From: Firmicutes bacterium UBA4881 | GTDB taxonomy: Bacteria > Bacillota > DTU065 | Length of the DNA stretch: 64,000 bases | Assembly: GCA_002399235.1 (NCBI GenBank) | Contig: DHDH01000029.1 | Location: 79,904 to 143,903 of the forward strand | Direction: 5' to 3' | Part shown: piece by piece, positions 37,069 through 47,762 of the stretch | How positions within the stretch are numbered: the first letter of the stretch is position 1 | Layout: each line of letters begins with the position of its first letter | Notes under the pieces: generated by a model | Seen by the model: only the letters and a program-made list of their open reading frames with translations | Told to the model about the DNA's origin: nothing | Database searches by the model: none | Made by a program: the position numbers and the translations under genes

Positions 37069-39426
37069 TTACCTTAATGCGTTATCCAATACTTCGTCCA
37101 TATGGGAAACGGGTATAATAGTCAAACCTTTTAAAATCTCCTTAGGAATTTCCTTAAGATCTTTGGCATTATCTTGGGGTATGAGTACTGTCTTTATACC
37201 AGCACGTTGAGCTCCTAAAAGTTTTTCTTTAAGCCCGCCAATAGGCAATACTCTTCCTCTTAAGGTAATCTCACCTGTCATAGCTACATCCCATCTTACT
37301 GGTTTGCTAGTTAAAGCTGAGATTAACGCTGTTGCCATGGTAATCCCCGCCGAAGGACCTTCTTTAGGTATTGCTCCTTCAGGCACATGGATATGAATAT
37401 CATTTGTCTCATAAAAGTCTTTAGCTAAATCAAATTCTGTAGCCCGAGAGCGCAGGTAACTAAGACCAGCTTGAGCTGATTCTTTCATTACATCGCCAAG
37501 TTTTCCTGTCAAAGTAAGATGGCCTTTGCCTGGTACAACACTTGCCTCGATAGAGATAATGTCGCCTCCTACAGGAGTCCATACCAGTCCAGTTGCTACA
37601 CCTATTTTATCTTCAGTGTCAGCTAATCCATATTTGTAGTGAGGTACCCCAAGGTACTTCTGGATATTACTAGCGCTAATTTTGATCTGGTGATGTTTAC
37701 CGGCAACAATTTCTTTAGCCGCTTTCCTATATAAACCAGCTAAATTTCGCTCTAAGTTACGCACTCCAGCTTCTCTAGTATACTCTCTAATAATTGCTTG
37801 AACAGCAGTTTTAGATACTACAACATTTTCATCTTTTAGTCCATGTGCTTCTAGTTGCTTTGGCATCAAATGCCTTAATGCGATCTCCATCTTCTCTGGT
37901 TCTGTGTACCCTGGAATAGTAATTAACTCCATACGATCAAGAAGTGGTTGAGGAATATTTTCTGCATTATTCGCTGTCGTAATAAACATTACACGCGAAA
38001 GATCGAACGGAACTTCGAGAAAATGGTCTTGGAAAGAATTATTTTGTTCAGGATCTAATACCTCAAGTAAAGCAGAAGCCGGATCACCTCTAAAGTCAGA
38101 AGACATCTTATCAACTTCGTCGAGAAGAAGCACTGGATTTTTTGATTTAGCATCTCGCATAGATTGAATAATCTTGCCTGGCAATGCTCCTACATAAGTT
38201 CTTCTGTGACCTCTTATCTCAGCTTCATCACGAACGCCACCTAAAGAAAAGCGGACAAACTTGCGATTAAGGGCTGTAGCTACTGACTTGGCTAATGAAG
38301 TCTTACCTACACCAGGGGGACCCACTAAACACAAAATAGGTCCTTTCATACTTTTTGTGAGTTTTCTCACAGCCAAAAACTCAAGTATTCTCTCTTTAAC
38401 CTTTTCTAACCCATAATGCTCTTCGTTTAGTATTTCCTCTGCTTTCATGATGTCTATATTATCTTTAGTTTCGGTTTTCCAAGGTAAAGAGATCAACCAA
38501 TCGAGGTAATTACGTACAACAACAGCTTCGGCAGTTCCTGGTGGCATCTTCTCTAAACGCGAAACTTCTTTTAAAGCTTTTTCTTTAGTAGCTGCATTTA
38601 ATCCAAGTTTTTCAATCTTTTCTCGGTAATCGTCTATTTCTTGAGCCTTTTCATCTTCCTCACCTAGTTCTTGTCTAATAGCTCGGAGTTGTTCTCTAAG
38701 ATAGTAATCTCTTTGACTCTTGTCCATCTGACGCCTAACTCTATTTGAGATGTTTTTCTCTAGTTCGAGAATTTCCATCTCATGGGAGAGAGTAACGGTT
38801 AGGATTTCTAATCTTTTTTTGCCATTTAAGATCTCAAGAAGGCGCTGCTTGTCCTCCATACGAATTGACAATTGGGCAGAGATATTATCGGCAAGTTTTC
38901 CCGGTTCGGTAATATCTTCTAAAGAGGCAACAACCTCTAGAGGAAGCTTTTTGGATAATTTAACATATTTCTCAAAAAGGTTAATTGTCGTCCGCATTAA
39001 AGCTTCTGTTTCCTTGTCTATTGTCTCATCTGTGTAGATTATATTAGCTTGCGCTATATAGTAGGGATCTTCCTGCAGCATTTTCTCAATTTTAACTCTC
39101 GACAGTCCCTCAACTAGAATGCGAATATGGCCTTCTGGAAGTTTTAGAAGCTGTTTAATTTCCACTAGAGTGCCAATGTCATATATGTCATCAACCTCAG
39201 GTTCCTTAACTTTTGCTTCTTTTTGTGCAGCTAAGATCAGTATCCGGTCTTCGACCATCGCTTGCTCTAATGCGCTGATCGATTTCTCTCTACCGACCTC
39301 TAAAGGTGTTACCATACCCGGATAAACCAACATGCCTCTAAGTGGCATGAGTGGCCAAGTTTCTCTAAGGGCGGTTAAGGGACTATCCATATCAATATTA
39401 TTTTTAGGTTGCAACTCATTTTGCAT
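37069..39426 (-). CDS. lon: ATP-dependent protease Lon (LonA)
   Basis: A LonA protease of about 785 residues: the N-terminal substrate domain ([14 protein letters not shown]), a coiled coil, the AAA module (Walker [14 protein letters not shown], Walker B LLLDEVDK) and a protease domain with the Ser of [10 protein letters not shown] and the Lys of [10 protein letters not shown] as the catalytic dyad. ATG 39426 is six bases after GGAGGTG; the upstream ATG at 39444 would overlap that site. It follows lonB by 32 bases. Confidence 0.97.
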   Translation of the reverse strand: MQNELQPKNNIDMDSPLTALRETWPLMPLRGMLVYPGMVTPLEVGREKSISALEQAMVEDRILILAAQKEAKVKEPEVDDIYDIGTLVEIKQLLKLPEGHIRILVEGLSRVKIEKMLQEDPYYIAQANIIYTDETIDKETEALMRTTINLFEKYVKLSKKLPLEVVASLEDITEPGKLADNISAQLSIRMEDKQRLLEILNGKKRLEILTVTLSHEMEILELEKNISNRVRRQMDKSQRDYYLREQLRAIRQELGEEDEKAQEIDDYREKIEKLGLNAATKEKALKEVSRLEKMPPGTAEAVVVRNYLDWLISLPWKTETKDNIDIMKAEEILNEEHYGLEKVKERILEFLAVRKLTKSMKGPILCLVGPPGVGKTSLAKSVATALNRKFVRFSLGGVRDEAEIRGHRRTYVGALPGKIIQSMRDAKSKNPVLLLDEVDKMSSDFRGDPASALLEVLDPEQNNSFQDHFLEVPFDLSRVMFITTANNAENIPQPLLDRMELITIPGYTEPEKMEIALRHLMPKQLEAHGLKDENVVVSKTAVQAIIREYTREAGVRNLERNLAGLYRKAAKEIVAGKHHQIKISASNIQKYLGVPHYKYGLADTEDKIGVATGLVWTPVGGDIISIEASVVPGKGHLTLTGKLGDVMKESAQAGLSYLRSRATEFDLAKDFYETNDIHIHVPEGAIPKEGPSAGITMATALISALTSKPVRWDVAMTGEITLRGRVLPIGGLKEKLLGAQRAGIKTVLIPQDNAKDLKEIPKEILKGLTIIPVSHMDEVLDNALR

Positions 39427-39458
39427 TACCGCCACCTCCATCATTTGCTATGGATTAT

Positions 39459-41123
39459 TTACCCGTTTACACTAGTAATCAAACTGTTTGTATAAACTAG
39501 AGGTGCATTTCTTAAAAATACATCTTCTAGCATCTCATTGACATGCAAAATCGGTATTACTTCTAAGGAATATGTTGCATAGTAACTTTGGTAGTTTGCC
39601 TTAGGTATATAAACCTTTTTTACGCCTGCTCTAATTGCAGCATCTATCTTAGCTGTAACACCACCTACTGGCCGCACATTCCCCCTCACACCCACTTCGC
39701 CTGTAAAAGCTATCTGGTTATCTATAGGAATCTCTTTAATAGCCGAATAGAGTAAAGCTGTAAGTGCTAGTCCAGCAGAAGGACCATCAACAGGCACCCC
39801 ACCAGGAAAATTAATGTGTATGTGGTATTTGGAAAGCTCTAAATTAAGCACCGAACCTAAAACCGTCAGTACATTTTCTAAAGAGGCTCTAGCCATACTT
39901 TTTCTGCGTAGCTTTTGGCCATAGTGTTCACCGAACTCTTCTTCTTCCACTATACCTGTGACAATTAACTTACCTTCGCCTTTTTCTACTGGATAAACTC
40001 TAGCTTCAATGTCCATAATCTGGCCTAAATGAGGTCCATAAATAGCTAATCCATTTACTGCACCAACCAACTTTTCATTGGTAACAGCAAATATTGGCCG
40101 TGGAGAGTAATGACCAGAGCTAACTACCCATTCCATGTCTTCTTGACTAATCCTGTTTCTTCGCTCACTTAAAACAAGCCCTTCAGCAATCTGTACCATA
40201 TTAACAGCATCACGACCACTATAAGCATGTTGTTCGACAATATCAAGGATATTTTCATCATAGGCTGCGCCTATTTTTTTCAAAGCATTTTGGGAAATAA
40301 TCCGGATCTCTCTTTCGGTGAGTCCCCTAAAGAAGATCTCTATACAACGAGAGCGAAGAGCTGGTGGTAGTTCGTCTGGACTTCTTGTAGTTGCTCCAAC
40401 CAGTCGAAAATCAGCTGGTAAGCCATTTTTAAAAATATCATGGATATGCTCGGGAATACTTTTATTATCAGGAGAGTAATAAGCACTCTCTAAATAAACC
40501 TTACGATCTTCGAGAACTTTCAACAAGCGGTTCATTTGAATGGGATGTAGTTCGCCAATCTCATCGAGGAAAAGAATGCCACCATGCGCTTTAGTTACTG
40601 CACCTGGTTTTGGTTGTGGAACACCAGCAATTCCTAATGGTCCTGCTCCTTGGTAGATAGGATCATGTACTGATCCCATTAATGGATCAGCTATACCTCG
40701 ATCATCAAAACGAGCTGTTGTAGCATCAATTTCTAAAAAAACAGCATCTGGTCTAAACGGCGTATTAGGCGATCTTTTGGCTTCTTCTAATACTACTCTA
40801 GCTGCTGCTGTTTTACCAACCCCTGGTGGTCCATAAATAATTACATGCTGAGGATTAGGGCCAAATAGCGCTGCTCTTAATGCCCTCAAACCATCTTCTT
40901 GACCAACAATATCACGAAAATTAGTAGGCCTTGTTTTTTCTGCAAGTGGTTCGGATAAGGAAATAGCTCGAAGCTGTCTTAATTTATCCATCTCTTTTTG
41001 GCTTTCTTTTTCGACAGCGGTTTTAGTTCCCTGTTGATTTTTTAATAGATTCCAAAAGTAGATACCTATCACTATGGAAAAGAGCATACTTAAAATGACT
41101 AATAGTTGAACAAAGGCATTCAT
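39459..41123 (-). CDS. lonB: ATP-dependent protease LonB (membrane-anchored, sporulation type)
   Basis: A protein of about 554 residues with an N-terminal membrane helix (FVQLLVILSMLFSIVIGIYF), an AAA domain ([14 protein letters not shown]) and a Lon protease domain (VDGPSAGLALTALL with the catalytic Ser, and GGVTAKIDAAI with the Lys). The Bacillus LonB acts in the forespore. ATG 41123 is seven bases after GGAGG. The order clpX-lonB-lon is conserved in Firmicutes. Confidence 0.94.
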   Translation of the reverse strand: MNAFVQLLVILSMLFSIVIGIYFWNLLKNQQGTKTAVEKESQKEMDKLRQLRAISLSEPLAEKTRPTNFRDIVGQEDGLRALRAALFGPNPQHVIIYGPPGVGKTAAARVVLEEAKRSPNTPFRPDAVFLEIDATTARFDDRGIADPLMGSVHDPIYQGAGPLGIAGVPQPKPGAVTKAHGGILFLDEIGELHPIQMNRLLKVLEDRKVYLESAYYSPDNKSIPEHIHDIFKNGLPADFRLVGATTRSPDELPPALRSRCIEIFFRGLTEREIRIISQNALKKIGAAYDENILDIVEQHAYSGRDAVNMVQIAEGLVLSERRNRISQEDMEWVVSSGHYSPRPIFAVTNEKLVGAVNGLAIYGPHLGQIMDIEARVYPVEKGEGKLIVTGIVEEEEFGEHYGQKLRRKSMARASLENVLTVLGSVLNLELSKYHIHINFPGGVPVDGPSAGLALTALLYSAIKEIPIDNQIAFTGEVGVRGNVRPVGGVTAKIDAAIRAGVKKVYIPKANYQSYYATYSLEVIPILHVNEMLEDVFLRNAPLVYTNSLITSVNG

Positions 41124-41218
41124 AGGCAAGCCTCCTTATACTAACTGCTTTGTTAGTATATCCACGGCTTTAGCCTTTAACCTATCGAAAACTTTTCTTT
41201 ACAACTTAATACAAAAAA

Positions 41219-41242
41219 GGAGCTCCCGATGGGGGGAGCTCC
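41219..41242 (-). terminator. Terminator after clpX
   Basis: GGAGCTCCC and GGGAGCTCC around ATC, followed by TTTTTTGT on the minus strand. Confidence 0.85.
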
Positions 41243-41249
41243 TCAAAAC

Positions 41250-42497
41250 TCAAGCAGTTTCTTCTTTGTGGCTTTTTGCCACAAGCGGCAAGGAGCCGTT
41301 TTGAACCACTTCTTCAGTAATTCTCACAGTTTTAATACTATTCTCAGATGGTACTTCAAACATAACTTCTAGCATCATCTCTTCGAGAATAGCTCTTAAA
41401 CCTCTAGCTCCTGTTTTTCTCTCCACAGCTTTCTTAGCTATTGCTAAGAGAGCGTCGTCTTCAAACTGGAGTTTAACATCATCTAGTTCAAGGAGCTTCT
41501 GATATTGACGTACCAAAGCATTCTTTGGCTCAGTCAAAATGCGTATTAGAGCTTTTTCATCTAGAGGCTCTAGTGTACAAAGGATTGGCACACGACCAAC
41601 AAACTCAGGAATCATACCAAATTTAAGTAGATCCTCTGGCATTACCTGTTTGAGAATATCGCCGATAGCTTTTTCTTCGGTACTTTTCACTGTAGCCCCA
41701 AATCCTAAGCCACGTTTACCTGTACGTTTCTCGATAATTTTTTCTAAACCATCGAAAGCACCACCACAAATAAACAGGATGTTCGTTGTGTCTATTTGAA
41801 TAAATTCCTGGTGTGGATGTTTACGTCCACCTTGAGGTGGTACATTGGCAACAGTGCCTTCTAAGATTTTGAGTAAAGCTTGTTGCACACCTTCACCAGA
41901 AACATCTCTAGTAATCGAAGGGTTATCTGATTTTCGAGCTATTTTGTCAATCTCGTCGATATAAACAATACCATGTTCGGCACGTTCGATATCGTAGTCT
42001 GCTGCCTGAATTAATCTCAGTAAGATGTTCTCAACATCTTCACCAACATAACCAGCTTCGGTTAAAGTGGTGGCATCAGCTATTGCAAAAGGAACATTTA
42101 GGATCTTAGCTAAGGTTTGAGCTAAAAGAGTTTTACCAGAACCTGTCGGTCCTAAAAGTAAAATATTACTCTTTTGTAGTTCAACATCGTCGTTTCTAGC
42201 TGAGTAGTTAATACGTTTATAGTGGTTATAAACTGCTACAGCTAAAATACGCTTAGCCTGTTCTTGGCCAATGACATAATCATCGAGAATTTCTTTGATT
42301 TCTTTAGGTTTAGGAATAGATTCAAGATCTGTTTCCATTTCATCCGTAAATTCTTCTTCGATGATCTCATTACATAGCTCGATACACTCATTACAGATAT
42401 ATACTCCTGGACCTGCAATGAGTTTTTTTACTTGTTCCTGAGTCTTGCCACAAAAATTACATTTAGGCAGACTTTTATCGTCGTTATACTTGGGCAC
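41250..42497 (-). CDS. clpX: ATP-dependent Clp protease ATP-binding subunit ClpX
   Basis: A 415-residue unfoldase. The zinc-binding domain has four cysteines (CNFCGKTQ and ICNECIELC). Walker A is [12 protein letters not shown] and Walker B is [11 protein letters not shown]. The ClpP-docking loop is retained as LGF in KRGLGFGAT, so this ClpX should still dock on a ClpP. It lies after tig, but clpP is missing from the usual tig-clpP-clpX order. Confidence 0.97.
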   Translation of the reverse strand: MPKYNDDKSLPKCNFCGKTQEQVKKLIAGPGVYICNECIELCNEIIEEEFTDEMETDLESIPKPKEIKEILDDYVIGQEQAKRILAVAVYNHYKRINYSARNDDVELQKSNILLLGPTGSGKTLLAQTLAKILNVPFAIADATTLTEAGYVGEDVENILLRLIQAADYDIERAEHGIVYIDEIDKIARKSDNPSITRDVSGEGVQQALLKILEGTVANVPPQGGRKHPHQEFIQIDTTNILFICGGAFDGLEKIIEKRTGKRGLGFGATVKSTEEKAIGDILKQVMPEDLLKFGMIPEFVGRVPILCTLEPLDEKALIRILTEPKNALVRQYQKLLELDDVKLQFEDDALLAIAKKAVERKTGARGLRAILEEMMLEVMFEVPSENSIKTVRITEEVVQNGSLPLVAKSHKEETA

Positions 42498-42544
42498 GGT
42501 CTCTCACCCCACTGTCTCCAGTTTCGGCGACCAAAAGGAAGTTA

Positions 42545-43864
42545 TTACTTAGTTTCAGTCTCAAACTCTTCTTCCTCAACTGAAGCATTATCCACCAAAA
42601 ACCGGAGTGTCTTTTCGGTTAGTATGTCATGTCTTAGGTCTTCTACGCGATTATTATTTTCATAATACTCGCGAATCATTTCTTTACTTACCTGGTAACC
42701 AGCTGCTAACTCTTCAAACTTAGCGTCAAGTTCTTCGTCAGCGACTGTGATATTTTCAAGTTTAGCAACATCTCTTAAGATAAAGAAGTTTTTGACTGCT
42801 TGTAAAGCTTTGGGTTCAAAATCTTTTTTAATTTCATCAACAGTTTTACCAGAGTGCTCCAAATAGGTTTCCCAACTAATGCCTTGATATTCAACTCTAG
42901 CTTTAAAATCTGTAACCATACTGTCGATTTGCATTTCAATCATAGAAGGAGGAACGTCAAACTCGGTTTGGTCAGCGATTATATTAAGAATACTATTCTC
43001 TAAATCATAAGTTGCTGCATTTTCAGCTTGTTTTTCCAAATCACTTCTAACCTGATCCTTAAACTCAGCTAAGGTCTCTTTGCCAAGATCTTTAGCGAAT
43101 TCATCATCCAGTTCAGGGAGTTCTTCTTTTTTGATCTCTTTAACAGTTACCTTAAAAACTGCTGGTTTGCCTGCCAAAGACTCCTGGTGATAATCTTCCG
43201 GGAAATTTACATGAACTTCTCCAGCCTCACCAATCTTTTTCCCAATCATCTGATCTTCGAAACCTGGAATAAAACTATTGCTACCAATTTTCAAGGTATA
43301 GTTTTCGGCTGCGCCACCTTCAAAGGGTTCATCATTAATAAAACCTTTGAAATCGAACAGGATATAGTCGCCGTTTTCCACGGTATCTCTATCTTCAATA
43401 GCAACCAACTGAGCTTGACGTTTGCGAGTATTTTCCACAAACTCGTCAACCTCGGTGTCGCTTATTTTGCGAATCTTTTTGACTGCTTTAACACCTTTAT
43501 ATTCTGGTAGGTTAATCTCTGGCATAACCTCCACAGTCAAGGTATATATAAAATCTTCATGCTCATTAACTTGCTCTACATCAAATTGAGGATCTCCTAT
43601 TGGCTGAATATTGTTATCCTTCATAGCTTGAGCTTGTGTCATATAAATAGAAAGTGACGCAGCTTCGCTTAAAAGGTAGGATTCACCTAATCTAGAAATA
43701 ATAATCGGTTTTGGCGCATGGCCTTTTCTAAATCCGGGAAAGTTGTGCTCACGAGCAGCCCGCTTAATAGCTTCTGCATAATTCTTATCAAAATCTTGAG
43801 CAGGGATAGTGACTTTGAGGGTTACCCTGCCACCCTCCTTTTTCTCAATAAGGCTATTCAACAC
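42545..43864 (-). CDS. tig: Trigger factor (ribosome-associated chaperone and PPIase)
   Basis: A protein of about 439 residues. The ribosome-binding domain has FPGFRKGHAPK, the FKBP-like domain starts near NGDYILFDFKGFIN, and the long helical C-terminal domain follows. The start is GTG 43864, five or six bases after GGGAGG; the reading frame continues open much further upstream but runs through tRNA-Leu. Normally it binds nascent chains at the ribosome exit. Confidence 0.95.
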   Translation of the reverse strand: MLNSLIEKKEGGRVTLKVTIPAQDFDKNYAEAIKRAAREHNFPGFRKGHAPKPIIISRLGESYLLSEAASLSIYMTQAQAMKDNNIQPIGDPQFDVEQVNEHEDFIYTLTVEVMPEINLPEYKGVKAVKKIRKISDTEVDEFVENTRKRQAQLVAIEDRDTVENGDYILFDFKGFINDEPFEGGAAENYTLKIGSNSFIPGFEDQMIGKKIGEAGEVHVNFPEDYHQESLAGKPAVFKVTVKEIKKEELPELDDEFAKDLGKETLAEFKDQVRSDLEKQAENAATYDLENSILNIIADQTEFDVPPSMIEMQIDSMVTDFKARVEYQGISWETYLEHSGKTVDEIKKDFEPKALQAVKNFFILRDVAKLENITVADEELDAKFEELAAGYQVSKEMIREYYENNNRVEDLRHDILTEKTLRFLVDNASVEEEEFETETK

Positions 43865-43928
43865 TAAGTCCTCCCTTAAAACTAACCATATAATGCCATA
43901 ACCGGCAGATAATTTAGATACTCTAGCT

Positions 43929-43954
43929 AAAAAAAACACTCGGTAAAAGCCGAG
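43929..43954 (-). terminator. Terminator after tRNA-Leu
   Basis: CTCGG-CTTTTA-CCGAG on the minus strand, then TG and eight Ts. It separates tRNA-Leu from tig. Confidence 0.82.
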
Positions 43955-43968
43955 AGCAAAATATGTTA

Positions 43969-44054
43969 TGGTGCGGACGGGGGGATTTGAACCCCCACGG
44001 AGGTCGTCCACTAGATCCTAAGTCTAGCGCGTCTGCCAATTCCGCCACGTCCGC
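43969..44054 (-). tRNA. tRNA-Leu (anticodon UAG)
   Basis: Acceptor arms GCGGACG and CGTCCGC with A73 and an encoded CCA; the D arm GGCGGAATTGGCAGACGC; anticodon stem CTAGA/TCTAG with loop CTTAGGA (anticodon TAG); a long variable arm as in class II tRNAs; and the T arm GGGGGTTCAAATCCCCC. All arms pair. Confidence 0.97.
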
Positions 44055-44169
44055 GAGCTCTAATAATTTTGTAGAACAACTGCCAAAGCAATCGTATCTA
44101 CATGACTTAACAAAGTGATTATAAACCAGTAAGTAGAGTTAGGTCAAGTGTTTGAGCGAAAAAAGTATT

Positions 44170-44940
44170 TTATTTTACCAATAACCTGTCATTTTCGAGT
44201 AGTTCTCGCAGCATACGCGCGGATCTAACAGCGCCTGCATTATAATGATTATTAAACGCCACATAAGTTTTTTTAAAACTTTTATTTAAAAACTCTAATC
44301 TTGGTAACCATTCTGCAAGTTCTTTAGGAGAATATTCATAAGTGTACCTTTCATGTGCAGCTTCGCCTTGCCACCATTTAGACGAATTACGGCCATGGAA
44401 ACGTACATATCCAATTGTACCAGTATTTAAGACCATTGGAGGTAGAAGACCTTTTAAGACAGGTTCGTCAACAGCAGCAATATTTAAATTCTCTTTTTTT
44501 ATAAATTCTAATGATTCTAAGTTAGCCCAGCTGTCATGTCTAAATTCATAAACAACATTATAACCTATAAAATGATCCCTAAGTCTTATTAAGTAATCTT
44601 GATTTTCGGGTGTGTTTTTAAAACTATAAGGAAATTGTGCCAATAGGGCAATTAGTTTACTTTGAAAACCTTGCAAGGCTTCACGAAAATGTGGTTCATA
44701 TTCTCTGTCATGAGTAAAGCTTTGATGTAATTTTACCGCAAACTGAAAATCGTCAGGTACTTTCTTTTCCATATTAGCTAAATTGGTAGCTGTTGGTATT
44801 CGGTAAAATGTATAGTTAAGTTCCAAGAAGTTAAATTCCTGGCTATAATAAATCAATTCTCCTCCTTTTTTAAGGTCATTAGGATAATATGTTCCCTGCC
44901 AATCCTTATATGAGTAGCCTGATGTCCCAAGATAGAGCAT
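44170..44940 (-). CDS. DUF72-family protein
   Basis: A 256-residue TIM-barrel protein with the family start YLGTSGYSYKDWQGTYYP, ELNYTFYRIP, VYEFRHDSW and YVRFHGRNSSKW. Function unproven. It is a single gene preceded by AGGGGTGG. Confidence 0.9.
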   Translation of the reverse strand: MLYLGTSGYSYKDWQGTYYPNDLKKGGELIYYSQEFNFLELNYTFYRIPTATNLANMEKKVPDDFQFAVKLHQSFTHDREYEPHFREALQGFQSKLIALLAQFPYSFKNTPENQDYLIRLRDHFIGYNVVYEFRHDSWANLESLEFIKKENLNIAAVDEPVLKGLLPPMVLNTGTIGYVRFHGRNSSKWWQGEAAHERYTYEYSPKELAEWLPRLEFLNKSFKKTYVAFNNHYNAGAVRSARMLRELLENDRLLVK

Positions 44941-44994
44941 AGCATCTTGCCACCCCTCATTACGCTAAGTTAATGGGGGGTCTAGCCCCCCATT

Positions 44995-45525
44995 TTAGCT
45001 AGTTAGTTGTTTACCTAAAAACCCGGCAGCTGTTTGCACTAAACGGCTCTCAAGCGAGCCAATTTTTTTATCATCTTTTGAAAATACCACAATAAAACCA
45101 GCGGTCGCGTCATTCGCTCTGATACATGCAGCTGCAGCTGATTCGGCATATATGCCCTCAACGATCATGCTTCTTTGATTTAGCGTTACCGCTCCGTCTA
45201 CTTCTCTAATCCTGTAGACGATATCTTGAGCAAGTTCTTTACCAAGATATGTCTTTTTAGGCCCACCTGCTATAGCGACAACTTCATGTTCGTCGGCGAC
45301 TATGGCAGTGTAACCTGTAGACTCAGCCAAAGAATCAGCATATTCTTGGGCAAAATATTCTACATCAGCTACAGGGGAATATTTTTTTAAAATGACTTCT
45401 CCATCTCTATCGACAAAGATCTCTAAGGGGTCGCCTTCCCTGATGCGGAGAGTCCTCCGTATCTCTTTGGGAATAACCACACGACCTAGATCATCGATTC
45501 TACGCACAATCCCCGTAGCTTTCAC
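44995..45525 (-). CDS. spoVT: Stage V sporulation protein T
   Basis: A 176-residue forespore regulator. The N-terminal AbrB-like domain (VVIPKEIRRTLRIREGDP) is close to the Bacillus SpoVT sequence as I remember it, and a GAF-like domain follows (ending QTAAGFLGKQL). The start is GTG, with GGGAGG seven bases upstream. It lies next to a PrsA-like gene. It is the better candidate for true SpoVT of the two paralogues. Confidence 0.92.
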   Translation of the reverse strand: MKATGIVRRIDDLGRVVIPKEIRRTLRIREGDPLEIFVDRDGEVILKKYSPVADVEYFAQEYADSLAESTGYTAIVADEHEVVAIAGGPKKTYLGKELAQDIVYRIREVDGAVTLNQRSMIVEGIYAESAAAACIRANDATAGFIVVFSKDDKKIGSLESRLVQTAAGFLGKQLTS

Positions 45526-45614
45526 ACGCTTTCCCTCCTTCCCCTCTATTTTCCCAAAAAGTAATAGATAATATGACAGGAAGGAAGGTTTTCTCTAAAA
45601 AAACAGAGAGTCAC

Positions 45615-46499
45615 CTAATTATTGATGGAAATTTTAGCTTTACTCTTTAGATCTTGAATAATTGAATCTTTGACATTCTCGATAATATAATCGACATAGC
45701 TTTGACGTACCTTATCTTTTATCTCTGTAAATTGTGGCTTTTCGCCAGCACGGATCTCATCTACATAAACAAGATGCCAACCATATTCACTTTTCTTAGG
45801 AACTGAATACTCCCCTTGTTTAAGGGTAAAGGCGATTTCTGTAACACCAATCCAGTCATCTTCTCTACTCATCCAACCAATTCTGCCGCCTTCTTTATTG
45901 GTACTCGGATCTAAAGAATACTTATTAGCTACGCTAGCAAAACTTTCTCCCCGGATCAACTCTGAATAAGCTTTTTTAATACTATCTTCGGTATCAGTGA
46001 AGATATGACTAACTAAGCGTAGTTCTGGTGTGTTAAAGTCTTCTTTATGTTCTTCATAATAACTTAAAACCTCTGCATCGGTTATGGGATACTGAGCTAA
46101 AACAATCTTTTCTAAATAAAGATTGTATCGAATACTCTCTTTTAGATCAGCCTCAGTTATTTTGGCATCACCTAGGAACCTTTGATATAAATCATCGCCA
46201 CCTAAAGATTCTTTTAAATCTAGGATTCTCTTAGTTATTTCATCTTCTTTAATTACTAGGCCATATTCTTTTGCTTGTTGTTCGACAAGCAACTCCTCAA
46301 TAAAAGAATTTAACTGTTCTTTCTTATTACGTGCTAAAGCTCGTTCAGCAAGAGTGTCTTTGGTAATCTTTTGTCCATTTACTGTTGCTAATACTTCTGG
46401 TTGTTTCGCATCCCATAAAAAATAACCGATTAAAATATTAACTATCACTGACAGCACTAAAAGTGTAGTTAGGATAGCGATGCTTGGTTTTTTAGACAT
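45615..46499 (-). CDS. PrsA/SurA-like foldase (parvulin PPIase)
   Basis: A 294-residue protein with one N-terminal hydrophobic segment (TTLLVLSVIVNILIGYFLW) and no lipobox, so it is a membrane-anchored or secreted form. A SurA-N-type chaperone domain (TVNGQKITKDTLAERALAR) precedes a parvulin domain (ELRLVSHIFTDTEDSIKKAYSELIRGESFASVANKYSLDPSTN). It probably folds exported proteins outside the membrane. Confidence 0.85.
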   Translation of the reverse strand: MSKKPSIAILTTLLVLSVIVNILIGYFLWDAKQPEVLATVNGQKITKDTLAERALARNKKEQLNSFIEELLVEQQAKEYGLVIKEDEITKRILDLKESLGGDDLYQRFLGDAKITEADLKESIRYNLYLEKIVLAQYPITDAEVLSYYEEHKEDFNTPELRLVSHIFTDTEDSIKKAYSELIRGESFASVANKYSLDPSTNKEGGRIGWMSREDDWIGVTEIAFTLKQGEYSVPKKSEYGWHLVYVDEIRAGEKPQFTEIKDKVRQSYVDYIIENVKDSIIQDLKSKAKISINN

Positions 46500-46890
46500 A
46501 CACTATCTCCTTCCCAATATTCTTTTTTCTTATTTGACTATTTCGACCTACTAACTCCATATACCTTTGGCAGCATCTCTTGATGTTAAAAACTGTTGTA
46601 AAGAACACAATCTGTTAATTAGGAGATATATTGTCCAGAAATTCTTTTGCTCTAAATCGCTTCAAACGTTTGCCAGCATAGGGCTTTGGGATTAACAAAG
46701 CCTATTCAGTTCTTTTGTTTTAACAACTGCTAACTTCATGAATACCATGTTAGTATCCTAGCTAGAATCTCGTCAGTGAACTATAGCAAGGCTTAATAGT
46801 AGAAAGATAGCTTTTTTATAGCACCGAAGATAGTAAGAAAGGAATAGCTGCTGCTTTTTCTAGGTAAATTAATATAAAAGAAGTGTTGCC
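46500..46890. other. Intergenic region between the foldase gene and ytaF
   Basis: AT-rich and divergent. An inverted repeat (ATAGGGCTTTG and CAAAGCCTAT, 46679-46704) followed by TCAGTTCTTTTG is the only structure found; whether it is a terminator is unclear. Confidence 0.4.
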
Positions 46891-47541
46891 ATGTCAAATA
46901 CTGTTTCTACTTTTGTCCAGTCATTATTACTTGTTTTGGCCATCTCTTTAGATGCTTTTTTCGCTAGTATTGCTTATGGAAATAATAAAATAAAGATACC
47001 AACCCAATCTATTCTCATCATCAATACTATTTGTACTGGATTTCTCACCTTTTCACTTTTGCTAGGCTCTATTGCAAAAATAATAATACCTAAACCAGTT
47101 ACCTCGCTACTCGGTTTTATTTTTTTGCTGTTTCTTGGTATCTACTACCTTTTTCAAAGTCTGGTTAAAAATTATTTGTTGAGCAATTCTGTTATGGATA
47201 AAAGAATTAACATTAAACTAGCAGACTTACGTTTTATCATCGATATTTATCTTGATGAAACTAAAGCTGATATAGATCAATCAAAAAATCTAAGTCCCCA
47301 TGAATCTATTTTTTTAGCTGTGGCTTTATCATTAGACTCCTTAACAGTTGGCTTTAGTAGTAGTTTGGCTAGCGTTCATTATCTACAAGTAATCTTCTTG
47401 TCGCTAATATCTAATCAGTTAGCTATTTGGTTTGGTTTACTCTTAGGAAATAAATTTGCTAAAAGAGCCAAGATTGATCTGGCTTGGCTCTCTGGTTTAC
47501 TTTTAATTGTTCTTGCTTTGATGCAACTTAGTAAAGTATAA
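46891..47541 (+). CDS. ytaF: Sporulation membrane protein YtaF (MntP-like fold)
   Basis: A 216-residue protein with six hydrophobic segments in two similar halves, each with an Asp in the first helix (AISLDAFFASIAYG and ALSLDSLTVGFSS). This matches the YtaF/MntP family. Bacillus YtaF belongs to the sporulation set; a cation-transport role is inferred. No typical ribosome-binding site is obvious before the ATG at 46891. Confidence 0.87.
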   Translation: MSNTVSTFVQSLLLVLAISLDAFFASIAYGNNKIKIPTQSILIINTICTGFLTFSLLLGSIAKIIIPKPVTSLLGFIFLLFLGIYYLFQSLVKNYLLSNSVMDKRINIKLADLRFIIDIYLDETKADIDQSKNLSPHESIFLAVALSLDSLTVGFSSSLASVHYLQVIFLSLISNQLAIWFGLLLGNKFAKRAKIDLAWLSGLLLIVLALMQLSKV

Positions 47542-47762
47542 TTCTAACCAAGCCTTTTTTATAATTTTATGACCTTATTAGCCTGCCATCAAAACCAAAT
47601 TGTAGCAGTAATTTTCAAAGTAATTACGCCTTGACAACAAGTTTTTTACCTTCATATGCTTTTGAAATCGAAATTAGTTTTACAAGTTAGGAATAAATTT
47701 TTTACATCATTTCCCTATTTACATGCTAGTTAATTCAAGCTATAATGCTAACTAATAGTAAA

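Noticed and set aside
43865..44011. Long N-terminal extension of trigger factor
   Set aside because: The frame stays open upstream of GTG 43864 but runs through the tRNA-Leu terminator and into the tRNA gene. The GTG has a proper GGGAGG site and gives the family N-terminus.
46891..47541. Manganese exporter MntP
   Set aside because: Length, the central hydrophilic loop and the sporulation context fit YtaF better, although the two families share a fold.
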